This document shows, in pieces, positions 7,288-15,225 of a stretch of DNA of 31,253 bases. Each line of letters starts with the position of its first letter. Position 1 is the stretch's first letter. Both the position numbers and the translations under genes were made by a program. Source of the stretch: UBA3855 sp964472035. GTDB lineage: Bacteria > Bacillota > Clostridia > Oscillospirales > Ruminococcaceae. The stretch lies in the NCBI GenBank assembly GCA_964472035.1, contig CAYYIT010000026.1, positions 1-31,253 of the forward strand. The letters are read 5' to 3'. Below the pieces are notes generated by a model. It saw nothing but the letters and a program-made list of their open reading frames with translations. It had not been told where the DNA came from and ran no database searches.

Positions 7288-7313
7288 AACGCCATCCCTT
7301 TCGGGATGGCGTT
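7288..7313 (-). terminator. Terminator hairpin of the UPF0371 gene
   Basis: AACGCCATCCC and GGGATGGCGTT form a perfect 11-bp stem; on the minus strand the loop is GAAA. It lies just after the stop codon of the gene ending at 7322. The U-run is poor. Confidence 0.65.
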
Positions 7314-7321
7314 CATTCATA

Positions 7322-8785
7322 TTACTGATAAGCCGGCTCGCAGGTGAGGTTCACGCCGAGGCGCTTGAAGACCTTCTCATCCACTGCGGAGAGGATCACG
7401 GAAGAGTGTACCTCGCAGCCGCGCAGCTTGTCCAGCTGCTGCATGCAAAGCTCCGCCTTTTCGTCCGTTGCTGCACAGATGGACAGCGCGATCAGTGTCT
7501 CGTCCGTGTGCAGGCAGGGGTTGCGGTTGCCCAGATGATCGACCTTCAGATGCTGGATGGGTTCCAGAATGGACGGGGAGATCAGATGCAGCGCATCCTC
7601 CAGACCCGCCAGCTTCTTGAGCGCATTGAGCAGCAGTGCCGAGGAAGCACCCAGCAGCTCGGAGGTCCTGCCCGTGACGATGGTGCCGTCCGGGAGCTCC
7701 ATTGCCGCCGCAGGAAGTCCGGTCAGAGCCGCCTTCTGCAGTGCAGGTGCAGTAACGGTGCGGTCGTTGACCGTGATGCCTGCTTTCTTCATGAGGAGCT
7801 TGAGCTTCAGGGTCACGTCCTCGCCGAGCAGACCCTTGCGCTGGTCGCAGAGTGTCGCATAGTAGCGGCGCAGGATCTCCTGACGGGAGGCATCCTTTGT
7901 CACTTCGTCATCAATGATGCAGTTGCCGGCCATGTTCACGCCCATGTCGGTCGGGGACTTGTAGGGGCATTCGCCGAGGATGTTCTCCAGCATTGCCGTC
8001 ACGACGGGGAAGATCTCCACATCGCGGTTGTAGTTGACTGTCGTTTCGCCGTAGGCTTCGAGGTGGAAGGGATCGATCATGTTTACGTCGTTCAGATCCG
8101 CCGTCGCCGCCTCGTAGGCAAGGTTCACCGGATGTTTGAGCGGAATGTTCCAGATCGGGAAGGTCTCGAATTTTGCATAGCCTGCCTTGCAGCCCTGCTT
8201 GTTCTCATGATAGAGCTGGGACATGCAGACTGCCATCTTGCCGCTGCCCGGACCGGGTGCGGTCACGACCACAAGCTCCCTTGTGGTGGGGATATATTCA
8301 TTCTTGCCGTAGCCCTCATCGCTGACGATCTTGCCGATGTCGGAGGGGTAGCCCTCGATGGGGTAGTGGCGGTACACACGCACGCCGAGGGATTCAAGAC
8401 GCTTCTGGAATGCCACCGCTGCGGTCTGACCGGTGAAGCGTGTCATCACGACGCTGCTGACGTACAGGCCGATATTGCGGAAGCAGTCGATCAGGCGGAT
8501 GACATCCATATCATAGGTGATGCCAAGGTCGCTGCGCAGTTTGTTCTTTTCGATATCCGTGGTGTTGATCGCCATGACGATCTCCACGCGATCCTTGAGC
8601 TGCAGCAGCATTTTCAGCTTGCTGTCCGGCTGGAAGCCGGGAAGTACACGGGAGGCATGGAAGTCATCGAAGAGCTTGCCGCCGAATTCCAGATAGAGCT
8701 TGCCGCCGAACTGGGAGATTCTCTGACGGATATGTTCCGACTGCATGTGTAGGTACTTTTCGTTATCAAATCCAATTGCTGCCAT
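7322..8785 (-). CDS. UPF0371 / DUF1846 domain-containing protein
   Basis: A 487-aa protein that matches the DUF1846 (UPF0371) family over its full length (start MAAIGFDNEKYLHMQSEHI, core VVTAPGPGSGKMAVCMSQLYHE, PTDMGVNMAGNCI). The Gly-rich GPGSGK stretch looks like a nucleotide-binding loop. The family has known structures but no settled biochemical role. It is preceded by a good promoter and an AAAGAGGTG ribosome site and appears monocistronic. No truncation is seen. Confidence 0.9.
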   Translation of the reverse strand: MAAIGFDNEKYLHMQSEHIRQRISQFGGKLYLEFGGKLFDDFHASRVLPGFQPDSKLKMLLQLKDRVEIVMAINTTDIEKNKLRSDLGITYDMDVIRLIDCFRNIGLYVSSVVMTRFTGQTAAVAFQKRLESLGVRVYRHYPIEGYPSDIGKIVSDEGYGKNEYIPTTRELVVVTAPGPGSGKMAVCMSQLYHENKQGCKAGYAKFETFPIWNIPLKHPVNLAYEAATADLNDVNMIDPFHLEAYGETTVNYNRDVEIFPVVTAMLENILGECPYKSPTDMGVNMAGNCIIDDEVTKDASRQEILRRYYATLCDQRKGLLGEDVTLKLKLLMKKAGITVNDRTVTAPALQKAALTGLPAAAMELPDGTIVTGRTSELLGASSALLLNALKKLAGLEDALHLISPSILEPIQHLKVDHLGNRNPCLHTDETLIALSICAATDEKAELCMQQLDKLRGCEVHSSVILSAVDEKVFKRLGVNLTCEPAYQ

Positions 8786-8835
8786 AGGGCACCTCTTTCA
8801 TACGCGTTATCATGATTGCGTTCACACTATCTTTT

Positions 8836-8864
8836 ATTATACACCAAAATCCGATTGAATGCAA
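8836..8864 (-). promoter_or_regulatory. Sigma-A promoter of the UPF0371 gene
   Basis: Minus strand: -35 TTGCAT (8859-8864), 17-bp spacer, -10 TATAAT (8836-8841). Confidence 0.8.
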
Positions 8865-8900
8865 GTGTATTCTTGTATCTTCTTTTGCATGCAATGGAAA

Positions 8901-8927
8901 GGGCACTCCGTTCTATGCGGAGTGCCC
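8901..8927 (-). terminator. Terminator of the ROK regulator gene
   Basis: GGGCACTCCG and CGGAGTGCCC form a perfect 10-bp stem with a 7-base loop, followed on the minus strand by TTTCC. It starts six bases after the stop codon of the ROK gene. Confidence 0.75.
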
Positions 8928-8932
8928 GAGAA

Positions 8933-10183
8933 TTATAAGGTTTTTGGCTGTTCGCGATCCGGAACGCCGCCGTTCATATAGAAATTCTTCAGCAGCACCA
9001 GGGAGCAGCCTGCGAGGAAATCCGTGCGGTTTTCGACACTGCTGCAGACGATGCGTTCTGCAATGTCATCGCCGCTGTATTCCTTGATGTAGCGCTTGAA
9101 GGTTGCAAAGCCACGCTCCGTCAGACCAAAGTGGTGCAGAACGATGCGCTGTGCCTGGAAGCAGCAGACCAGATTGTTCAGGAGGACACTCCAGTCCTGC
9201 ATGATCTCATGCACGATCTCTTCGCAGCGCTTGTCACCGGCAGAAACCGCCTGGTACATCTGCTCGAGGGTGATGCGCTCGATATAGCCGTCCGTTGCGT
9301 TGTAGAGGAACGGTGTGCGCTCCTTGCTGTAGACCTGCGCGATGCGCGCCTGCATAGCCTGTACAGAAAGCTGCGCACGGACGGAACCTGCCGGATAGCC
9401 GTCCTGCTGCCGTCCGCCCGGACGGACGATGCAGCGCTCAGTCAGATAGCTGTAGGTCAGATAGTCCTGCTCGTTCTTTTCGGGATGCAGGACAGAAATG
9501 TTGATATGATTGCCAAGGTGGAGGTAGACCTGGTTGCTGTGCTGCATGCTGCTGCGGTGCAGATCCGCATTGGCGAGGGCCAGCAGCCATACGGCGTTAC
9601 CGCAGAACACCGGCGGCAGGTTGGGACTTGCAATGCCCTTGATCAGCTCCGTGAAGTCCAGTGTACCGTCCTTGTAGAACACGCGCATGCGGCCGATCAT
9701 GATCGGCATGACGCCGATTCCCAGACCCAGTACATCCTCCTTGCTCAGGCAGCTGTTGCTCATCATGCGCTCGGAGGCGGAGATGATGAACTGCAGGATC
9801 TCCTTACGGGAGGTGTGATCCGTGCAGGTAAGGCTTGCCTTGTCCAGAATGTCCATATGCATCGTACACAGGCCCACCGTGATCTCCTGTTCGCTGATCA
9901 CAGCACCGAGTACGAACTTGTAGTTGGCATTGATATCCAGCAGGATCTTGCGTCTGCCCTTCGGGAGCTTGTCATGCTGGTTGCTCTGATAGGGAGCCTC
10001 ACCGATCTCGGTCAGGAGTCCTTCCTCGATCATGGCGTTGGTGATCTGTGTAATGGAAGCACGGGTGATCTGCAGCTGCTGGGAAAGATCCACGCGGGAA
10101 ATCGGGCCAGCCTCCCATACCGTGCGCAGAACCTGCATCCGGTTGATTCGTTTTAAGTCCAGTTTGCTAATGCCGCTGAGCAT
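8933..10183 (-). CDS. ROK family transcriptional regulator
   Basis: A 416-aa protein with an N-terminal winged helix-turn-helix (NRMQVLRTVWEAGPISRVDLSQQL..ASITQITNAMIEEGLL) followed by a ROK-type domain (KFVLGAVISEQEITVGL..., VLGLGIGVMP). The zinc-binding CxCGxxGCxE motif of ROK sugar kinases is absent and the ATP-binding region is poorly conserved, so it is probably a sugar-responsive regulator without kinase activity. No sugar gene lies beside it; the neighbours are an AEC carrier and UPF0371. An upstream direct repeat of CAAATTGC (10249-10256 and 10260-10267) overlaps its -35 and could be an operator. Confidence 0.82.
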   Translation of the reverse strand: MLSGISKLDLKRINRMQVLRTVWEAGPISRVDLSQQLQITRASITQITNAMIEEGLLTEIGEAPYQSNQHDKLPKGRRKILLDINANYKFVLGAVISEQEITVGLCTMHMDILDKASLTCTDHTSRKEILQFIISASERMMSNSCLSKEDVLGLGIGVMPIMIGRMRVFYKDGTLDFTELIKGIASPNLPPVFCGNAVWLLALANADLHRSSMQHSNQVYLHLGNHINISVLHPEKNEQDYLTYSYLTERCIVRPGGRQQDGYPAGSVRAQLSVQAMQARIAQVYSKERTPFLYNATDGYIERITLEQMYQAVSAGDKRCEEIVHEIMQDWSVLLNNLVCCFQAQRIVLHHFGLTERGFATFKRYIKEYSGDDIAERIVCSSVENRTDFLAGCSLVLLKNFYMNGGVPDREQPKTL

Positions 10184-10229
10184 GTCGGATCTCCCTTCCT
10201 TTATGAATTAGGTGATTTCTTTAACTTTT

Positions 10230-10258
10230 ATTATAACACATCTTCCGGCAAATTGCAA
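10230..10258 (-). promoter_or_regulatory. Sigma-A promoter of the ROK regulator
   Basis: Minus strand: -35 TTGCAA (10253-10258), 17-bp spacer, -10 TATAAT (10230-10235). The direct repeat CAAATTGC overlaps the -35. An inverted repeat TTGCACAA (10292-10299) / TTGTGCAA (10316-10323) lies further upstream, next to the stop of the AEC gene. Confidence 0.75.
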
Positions 10259-10324
10259 ACAAATTGCTTTTGAATTTCCAAATCCGGTCGATTGCACAAT
10301 TTTTGACGGTGCGTTTTGTGCAAA

Positions 10325-11248
10325 TTACAGAGCGGCACACCACTCATAGATCATCATCATCAACGGCATGGAGCCGATGGAAAACAGCGTCGTGATGCCG
10401 AACAGCTCGGAGGCGTAGGCAGCGTTTTTGTTGTAGTTGAGGCACTGCATGGTGCACATCGCCGCCGCAGGTGCCGCGGTTGCCGCAAGAACGGTCATTT
10501 CCATTGTGCGGTCGAGGGGGAAGAGCAGGAAGACCAGCACTGCCGCCATCGGGATGACAAGAAGCTTGAGAACGGAAATGTAGTAGACACGCGGTTTTTT
10601 CAGCACGCCCAGAAGATCGGTCTGTGCGATCGTCGCGCCGGCAACGAACATAGCAAGCGGTGTATTCAGCTCACCGATCATCGAAAGCGTATCTGCCAGC
10701 AGTGCCGGAATGGTGATCTGCAGGAAGAACATGACCAGTCCCAGTACGATGGCGATGATCGCGGGGGAGCGCAGCACCTTGATGACGGACTTCATGCTCT
10801 TCTGACCGGAGATCTGCATAACGCCGTGCGTCCATGCGAGGAGGTTGAAGAGGCAGAGAAATGCTGTCAGGTAGAACACGCCCTCGGAGCCGAACATTGC
10901 CTGCACAAGCGGGATGCCCATGAAGCCGCAGTTGGAATAAATGCAGGAAAAGCGTTCGATGTCCGCTTCGCGGCCTTCCTTTTTCGGGATCGCAAGATAG
11001 GTGATGAGCATCGCGAGTCCGTAGGAGATCGCAGCAAGCAGGAAGGTCCAGCCGAGATTTGCCACCAGCTCCGCCTTCAGCTCGCGCTGGAAGGAGAGGA
11101 GGATGACGATAGGATTGATGACCTTGAGGACGAGGCCGGAGATCTCCGTGACGGTCGCCTTTGACAGCAGAGAAAACCGGAAGCATCCTGCACCGATGAG
11201 AATGAGGATCAGCATGACAAATGCCTGCTGCAGAATGACTGTAGCCAT
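10325..11248 (-). CDS. AEC family transporter (auxin efflux carrier/malate permease type)
   Basis: A 307-aa membrane protein with about ten hydrophobic segments. The two-half layout is typical of the family: an N-terminal half with LVLKVINPIVILLSF and NCGFMGIPLVQAMFG, and a C-terminal half with LNTPLAMFVAGATIA. AEC carriers move organic anions such as malate; the substrate here is unknown. The start at 11248 is preceded by GGAGGG; the open frame upstream of it is a readthrough of the leader and promoter. A terminator-like hairpin stands in the very short leader. Confidence 0.88.
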   Translation of the reverse strand: MATVILQQAFVMLILILIGAGCFRFSLLSKATVTEISGLVLKVINPIVILLSFQRELKAELVANLGWTFLLAAISYGLAMLITYLAIPKKEGREADIERFSCIYSNCGFMGIPLVQAMFGSEGVFYLTAFLCLFNLLAWTHGVMQISGQKSMKSVIKVLRSPAIIAIVLGLVMFFLQITIPALLADTLSMIGELNTPLAMFVAGATIAQTDLLGVLKKPRVYYISVLKLLVIPMAAVLVFLLFPLDRTMEMTVLAATAAPAAAMCTMQCLNYNKNAAYASELFGITTLFSIGSMPLMMMIYEWCAAL

Positions 11249-11268
11249 TGGATTCCCTCCATAAAAAT

Positions 11269-11291
11269 CTGCCCGATTCCGTATCGGGCAG
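11269..11291 (-). terminator. Terminator-like hairpin in the AEC leader (possible attenuator)
   Basis: CTGCCCGAT and ATCGGGCAG form a perfect 9-bp stem; on the minus strand it is followed by ATTTTT and then the GGAGGG ribosome site. It lies downstream of the promoter and upstream of the start codon, so it may limit or stabilise the transcript. Confidence 0.6.
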
Positions 11292-11309
11292 GAATGAATT
11301 TCTGTTATT

Positions 11310-11338
11310 ATGATAGCACAAGCGCATGGGAAATGCAA
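11310..11338 (-). promoter_or_regulatory. Sigma-A promoter of the AEC transporter
   Basis: Minus strand: -35 TTGCAT (11333-11338), 17-bp spacer ending TTGTGC, -10 TATCAT (11310-11315). Confidence 0.65.
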
Positions 11339-11448
11339 GCATATCGGGGATTTTCGACAGATGCGCCAAAATTCCACCGAAGGAAGCGGTGAAAAACTGT
11401 TTGATTGAAAAAAACAAAATAACGGACAAGAAAATTGAAAAAAAACTA

Positions 11449-11477
11449 TTGAAAAATGAGCCTGTTTGTGGTATGAT
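11449..11477 (+). promoter_or_regulatory. Sigma-A promoter of the GMP synthase subunit gene
   Basis: -35 TTGAAA (11449-11454), 17-bp spacer ending TTTGTGG, -10 TATGAT (11472-11477). The ~75-base leader contains the palindrome GCCGCATGCGGC (11518-11529). I see no purine riboswitch. Confidence 0.7.
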
Positions 11478-11558
11478 AAAGTATACAATTTAATACCTTG
11501 TCAAAACGACGTAGTGCGCCGCATGCGGCAGGAGTATTCATCTGGAGGAGAGTGTAAT

Positions 11559-12536
11559 ATGAGTAATGTAAGACCGGATTCCATGGCAAGAATCAACACC
11601 CCCGAGCTTGCGCAGGCATTCATTGACGAGCAGATCGCACAGGTGCGTGCACAGGTCGGTGATAAGAAGGTGCTGCTGGCACTGTCCGGCGGTGTGGACA
11701 GCTCCGTCGTTGCAGCCCTGCTGATCAAGGCGATCGGCAAGCAGCTGGTATGCGTGCATGTTAACCATGGTCTGATGCGTAAGGGCGAGAGTGAGCAGGT
11801 GATCGAGGTGTTCCAGAATCAGCTGGATGCTAACCTGATCTACATTGACGCAACTGACCGTTTCCTGGATCTGCTTGCAGGTGTTGCTGAGCCGGAGAAG
11901 AAGCGCAAGATCATCGGCGGCGAGTTTATCAAGGTATTTGACGAAGAAGCAAGCAAGCTGGAGGGCATTTCCTTCCTGGCACAGGGTACGATCTATCCCG
12001 ACATCCTCGAGAGCGACGGCGTAAAGGCGCACCACAATGTCGGCGGTCTGCCCGAGGACATGCAGTTTGAGCTGGTAGAGCCCGTAAAGCTTCTGTATAA
12101 GGATGAAGTCCGTGTTGTGGGTAAGGCACTGGGTCTGCCGTCCTCCATGGTGGATCGTCAGCCGTTCCCGGGTCCGGGTCTTGGCGTACGCTGCCTGGGT
12201 GCAATCACCCGTGACCGTCTGAATGCACTGCGTGAGGCAGATGCGATCCTGCGTGAGGAATTTGACAACGCAGGCCTGAACGAGACCGTATGGCAGTATT
12301 TCATTGCGGTTCCGGATATGAAGAGTGTCGGTGTCAAGGATGACAAGCGTTATGAGGGCTGGCCGGCGATCATCCGCGCTGTCAATACCACGGATGCCAT
12401 GACCGCAACCATCGAGGAAATCCCCTACGCACTCCTCCACAAGATCACAGCCCGCATCACCGCAGAGGTTGACGGCATCAACCGCGTTCTGTATGATCTT
12501 ACTCCCAAGCCGATCGGAACGATTGAGTGGGAATAA
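11559..12536 (+). CDS. guaA: GMP synthase, stand-alone ATP-pyrophosphatase subunit (GuaA C-terminal part)
   Basis: A 325-aa protein equal to the ATP-pyrophosphatase and dimerisation parts of GMP synthase. The PP-loop is LSGGVDSS (42-49), followed by VCVHVNHGLMRKGE, RQPFPGPGLGVRCLG and the C-terminal PKPIGTIEWE. It would aminate XMP to GMP. The ~190-residue N-terminal glutamine amidotransferase domain of the usual ~510-aa bacterial enzyme is missing, and no such gene lies beside it, so ammonia must come from a separate glutaminase subunit or free ammonium. GGAGGAG precedes the ATG at 11559. The last 12 bases are the attachment site of the downstream element, which leaves the C-terminus unchanged. 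Confidence 0.93.
   Translation: MSNVRPDSMARINTPELAQAFIDEQIAQVRAQVGDKKVLLALSGGVDSSVVAALLIKAIGKQLVCVHVNHGLMRKGESEQVIEVFQNQLDANLIYIDATDRFLDLLAGVAEPEKKRKIIGGEFIKVFDEEASKLEGISFLAQGTIYPDILESDGVKAHHNVGGLPEDMQFELVEPVKLLYKDEVRVVGKALGLPSSMVDRQPFPGPGLGVRCLGAITRDRLNALREADAILREEFDNAGLNETVWQYFIAVPDMKSVGVKDDKRYEGWPAIIRAVNTTDAMTATIEEIPYALLHKITARITAEVDGINRVLYDLTPKPIGTIEWE
12525..12536. repeat. Attachment site attL (12-bp direct repeat)
   Basis: GAGTGGGAATAA, the codons for Glu-Trp-Glu-stop of guaA. The same 12 bases recur at 23692-23703. Confidence 0.85.
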
Positions 12537-12576
12537 AAATCGCACTTTTTCAAATAACGTAATATCGCACATTTCC

Positions 12577-12649
12577 ACCCGCAAGCCACTTGATGATACT
12601 GTTTGTGATACTACAAAACAGGTGAATAAGTAACAAATGGCTTGCAGGT
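12577..12649. repeat. Imperfect 16-bp inverted repeat enclosing an 18-bp direct repeat
   Basis: The arms 12577-12592 and 12634-12649 match at 14 of 16 positions (core GCAAGCCA / TGGCTTGC). Between them, at 12594-12611, lies TGATACTGTTTGTGATAC, which recurs exactly at 23570-23587. Its position 58 bp inside attL suits an integrase/excisionase arm-binding region; a transfer origin is an alternative. Confidence 0.65.
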
Positions 12650-12666
12650 AAAACAATATAAACAAC

Positions 12667-12706
12667 AACTCTCCCCAATGCATTTTGCTGCACTGGGGAG
12701 AGTTTT
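12667..12706. terminator. Bidirectional terminator hairpin
   Basis: AACTCTCCCCA (12667-12677) pairs with TGGGGAGAGTT (12694-12704) and is followed by TTTTC on the plus strand. It would end guaA transcription inside the element and also the minus-strand gene that stops at 12753. Confidence 0.8.
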
Positions 12707-12752
12707 CTATATATAAAAACGGATTTTCCGTTCCGTCCAGGATGTACAAGGG

Positions 12753-13448
12753 TTATGCGTCATCGTCCTCATAACCATAGCCGCTATCGTTCAAATGAAA
12801 CGAAGACTTGACCTTGTCAAGGTTGTCCATCCATATCAGAGAGCCGTTATGCTCCGTGAAGATCTCCTTAATTTTCATCTCAGTCACAGAAGCGAGTTCA
12901 AACGTGCGCATTTCAAACGCCTCAAGATAATCACTGAAATTTTCCTCGGTTACATAGCCGCCTATGATATAATTCTTGTTGTAATTGTCAAGCAGCTTTG
13001 CATACGGCATCAGAATGTTTGCACTCGGGAAACCGACCACAACATCTGCCGCTTTAATCATCTTGATGTGAGCAGCCTGCTTGCTGTTATCCTTGACCTT
13101 GAAGGTCTCCTTATGCTTTGTAAGAAACTGCTCCACTGTAATGGAATAGTAGTCGTGATCCTCTGCAAGCTTTGACGGAACCTTTTCGATCACATATTTT
13201 TCACCCTCAAGCAGATCAGCCCATTCCTCAGGCGCATCAGAAATCGGAAAGCTTGTAATGATAAGCTTTTTAATCCCCAAGTCCTTGAAATTCTTGATCA
13301 GATGGATTGTCATGGAATCGGGCACTCCGTATTCCATGTTGGCATGTAAACACACCACCTTTCCCTTCAGTTCATGGCTGATCTTATCAAGCCCCATGCT
13401 CACTTCTTCAGCGTTCATCTTCGATGACCAGTTTGTTTTGTCTTTCAT
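12753..13448 (-). CDS. Hypothetical 231-aa protein (element cargo)
   Basis: I do not recognise this family. The 231-aa protein has no signal peptide or membrane segment. It alternates beta-like and helical stretches (GKVVCLHANMEYGVP, IKKLIITSFPIS, AADVVVGFPSANILMPYAKL, NYIIGGYV), which hints at a Rossmann-like alpha/beta fold, and it ends in an acidic tail (GYGYEDDDA). GGAGG stands nine bases before the start. It is the gene nearest to attL, outside the integrase module, a position often taken by cargo. Function unknown. Confidence 0.8.
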   Translation of the reverse strand: MKDKTNWSSKMNAEEVSMGLDKISHELKGKVVCLHANMEYGVPDSMTIHLIKNFKDLGIKKLIITSFPISDAPEEWADLLEGEKYVIEKVPSKLAEDHDYYSITVEQFLTKHKETFKVKDNSKQAAHIKMIKAADVVVGFPSANILMPYAKLLDNYNKNYIIGGYVTEENFSDYLEAFEMRTFELASVTEMKIKEIFTEHNGSLIWMDNLDKVKSSFHLNDSGYGYEDDDA

Positions 13449-13501
13449 TTTGGTATACCTCCAATATATTTAATATACTTTGTATTATCGTAATGTCGAA
13501 T

Positions 13502-13825
13502 TTAAGGCAGTTCCGCATTGTCCTTGAAGCCTTCTATCAGCTTGACTACCAATTGCAGGACTTCTCGCTGTTCAGCGGTATAGCTGCCGTTTTCTTTCAG
13601 CTCTTGCGCCAAGCCGCAAAGCGTGTTTTTCAGTGCCTTGTAGGTTCTCGGGTTCCCTCGGACGACAATTTCTTTTTTCAGCACACACGAAATTATGTAT
13701 TCTTGTTTTGTAAATCCTGAGAGATACACATTCGTGTTCAGCATCTCACTTTCCTCCGGTGACATTCTGAAACTCACCGTAACGCACCGCCATCTTCCTT
13801 TTTCGTCAAGTGCTCTTTCACTCAT
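13502..13825 (-). CDS. Small MobC-like / ribbon-helix-helix type protein
   Basis: A 107-aa protein beginning MSERALDEKGRWRCVTVSFR, with a short beta strand followed by helices (SPEESEMLNTNVYLSGFTKQEYI) as in ribbon-helix-helix DNA-binding proteins. Similar small proteins next to element integrases are often labelled MobC-like mobilization proteins. The start codon lies inside the end of the integrase gene (8-base overlap) with AGGAAAGG ahead of it; the longer frame from 13939 lies inside the integrase gene and is rejected. It may help DNA processing or regulate excision. The functional assignment is tentative. Confidence 0.6.
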   Translation of the reverse strand: MSERALDEKGRWRCVTVSFRMSPEESEMLNTNVYLSGFTKQEYIISCVLKKEIVVRGNPRTYKALKNTLCGLAQELKENGSYTAEQREVLQLVVKLIEGFKDNAELP

Positions 13826-14888
13826 CGACCTCATTCCTTTCCTGATCAAGTCTGTTGGCAATTTCCGTTTGTGTTGACGGAAACATATGGGCATATCTGA
13901 ATGTAATATCAATACTTTCGTGTCCGACTCTGTTTGCAATATCCACTGCGGTAAAGCCTTCGTTTACAAGCATGGAAACGTGAGAATGTCTCAAATCATG
14001 TATGCGGATACGCTTGACGCCTGCCGCCTTGCTGCCTCTGTCCATTTCATGATGAAGATAATTTTTGGAAATCTGGAATATCCTGTCGCTATCTTCAATG
14101 CCATAAAGAGAACCTATGCACTCCTGCATTTCTTCCGCAAGAAATTGCGGCATGACAATTGTTCTTACGCTTTTTGGAGTTTTCGGATCTGTCACCACAT
14201 CTTTCTGCTTGATGCGCTGATAGGACTTATTAATTCTGACAGTCTTACGCTTAAAATCAAAGTCCTTAGGAGTCAGGGCAAGAAGCTCTCCCATACGCAA
14301 ACCACACCAGTACAGCATTTCAAATGCATAGAATGACAACGGCTTGTCCATCACCTCCTCAATGAATTTCAGATATTCTTCCTTTGTCCAGAATTCCATT
14401 TCTCTTGCATCCTTTTTACCCATGCTGCCTGCTTTGACAACAGGGTTATGCTTCAGATCATAATATTTCACAGCATGATTGAATATTGCGGAAAGCTGGC
14501 TGTTCATCGTTCTGAGGTAAGCCGGTGAATAAGGCTCACCTTTTTCGTTGCGGGATCCGAGCATTTGATTCTGCCATTTCATGACATCGGCAGACTTAAT
14601 GCTGCTCAACTGCATTTCACCGAAATAGGGAAGCAGCACAGAATTGATGATTGCATTTTTTGTCTGCCATGTATGCTCTCTGATTTTGTGAAGCATATCA
14701 TTACGATATGCTTCTACAAAACTTGCAAAGGTCATGCTCAGGTCATTGTGATCGCTCAGCACAAACTCACGTTCCCATTCCATAGCGGCTTTCTTGGTCT
14801 TGAAGCCCCTTTTCGTCTTTTTCCTGTGTGAGCTTGTATAACAGGAAACGTAATATGTACCACGCTCCTTGTCCTTATAAACAGGCAT
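13818..14888 (-). CDS. int: Tyrosine recombinase / site-specific integrase
   Basis: A 356-aa integrase of the Tn916/phage type: N-terminal arm-binding domain (MPVYKDKERGTYYVSCYTSS), SAM-like core-binding domain (~50-150) and catalytic domain. All catalytic residues are visible: Arg198 (CGLRMGELLAL), a Lys near 236-239, His297 and Arg300 (HDLRHSH), His323 (VGHESIDITF) and the nucleophile Tyr332 (RYAHMFPS). It would integrate and excise the element by recombining the 12-bp guaA core. Its start overlaps the stop of the excisionase-like gene by one base, so the two are translationally coupled. Confidence 0.95.
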   Translation of the reverse strand: MPVYKDKERGTYYVSCYTSSHRKKTKRGFKTKKAAMEWEREFVLSDHNDLSMTFASFVEAYRNDMLHKIREHTWQTKNAIINSVLLPYFGEMQLSSIKSADVMKWQNQMLGSRNEKGEPYSPAYLRTMNSQLSAIFNHAVKYYDLKHNPVVKAGSMGKKDAREMEFWTKEEYLKFIEEVMDKPLSFYAFEMLYWCGLRMGELLALTPKDFDFKRKTVRINKSYQRIKQKDVVTDPKTPKSVRTIVMPQFLAEEMQECIGSLYGIEDSDRIFQISKNYLHHEMDRGSKAAGVKRIRIHDLRHSHVSMLVNEGFTAVDIANRVGHESIDITFRYAHMFPSTQTEIANRLDQERNEVDE

Positions 14889-15082
14889 TATACCACCTCC
14901 TTGTCCTCTTCATATCCATAAATCTTTTCTTGCAGATACTTCTTACTGATACTCCCTGCAATGGTAATAAAGCCCTTATCGGCAAGATCTTTATTCCACT
15001 CCTGAATCATCATGTAAGCCTTGCTCTTGGAAACACCGAGCATGTCGGCTACCTCCTGTGCTGTGTAAAATAATTTTGCCAT
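14888..15082 (-). CDS. Excisionase-like helix-turn-helix protein
   Basis: A 64-aa protein with a MerR/AlpA-type winged helix (YTAQEVADMLGVSKSKAYMMIQEWNKDL). Small HTH proteins encoded just before an integrase act as excisionase or directionality factors. AAGGAAG precedes the ATG, and the stop TAA overlaps the integrase ATG. The leader contains TATAAT on the minus strand, but no convincing -35 at normal distance. Confidence 0.8.
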   Translation of the reverse strand: MAKLFYTAQEVADMLGVSKSKAYMMIQEWNKDLADKGFITIAGSISKKYLQEKIYGYEEDKEVV

Positions 15083-15152
15083 ATTGCTCTTCCTTTCACA
15101 TTATATTTTTGTTTACATAAAGCCATCGGCAATTATTCCTTAACTTTATTAG

Positions 15153-15172
15153 AACGCTTCGGCAGCGTTTTT
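15153..15172 (+). terminator. Hairpin between rep and xis
   Basis: AACGCT and AGCGTT pair around TCGGC, followed by TTT on the plus strand. On the minus strand, the direction of the flanking genes, the U-run is absent, so it may be a replication-related structure rather than a terminator. The rest of 15083-15225 holds the xis leader and nothing else I can name. Confidence 0.45.
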
Positions 15173-15225
15173 GCGTGAACTGGTCGTGAATTTTCGCTTG
15201 ATTTGATTTTGCTGGCGCAGCGTTA

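Noticed and set aside
11249..11338. T-box or metabolite riboswitch before the AEC gene
   Set aside because: Only about 55 bases separate the start point and the start codon, too short for a known riboswitch; only a single hairpin is present.
11466..11558. Purine riboswitch ahead of the GMP synthase gene
   Set aside because: The leader is only about 75 bases and lacks the conserved purine-riboswitch core and loop pairs; only a 12-bp palindrome is present.
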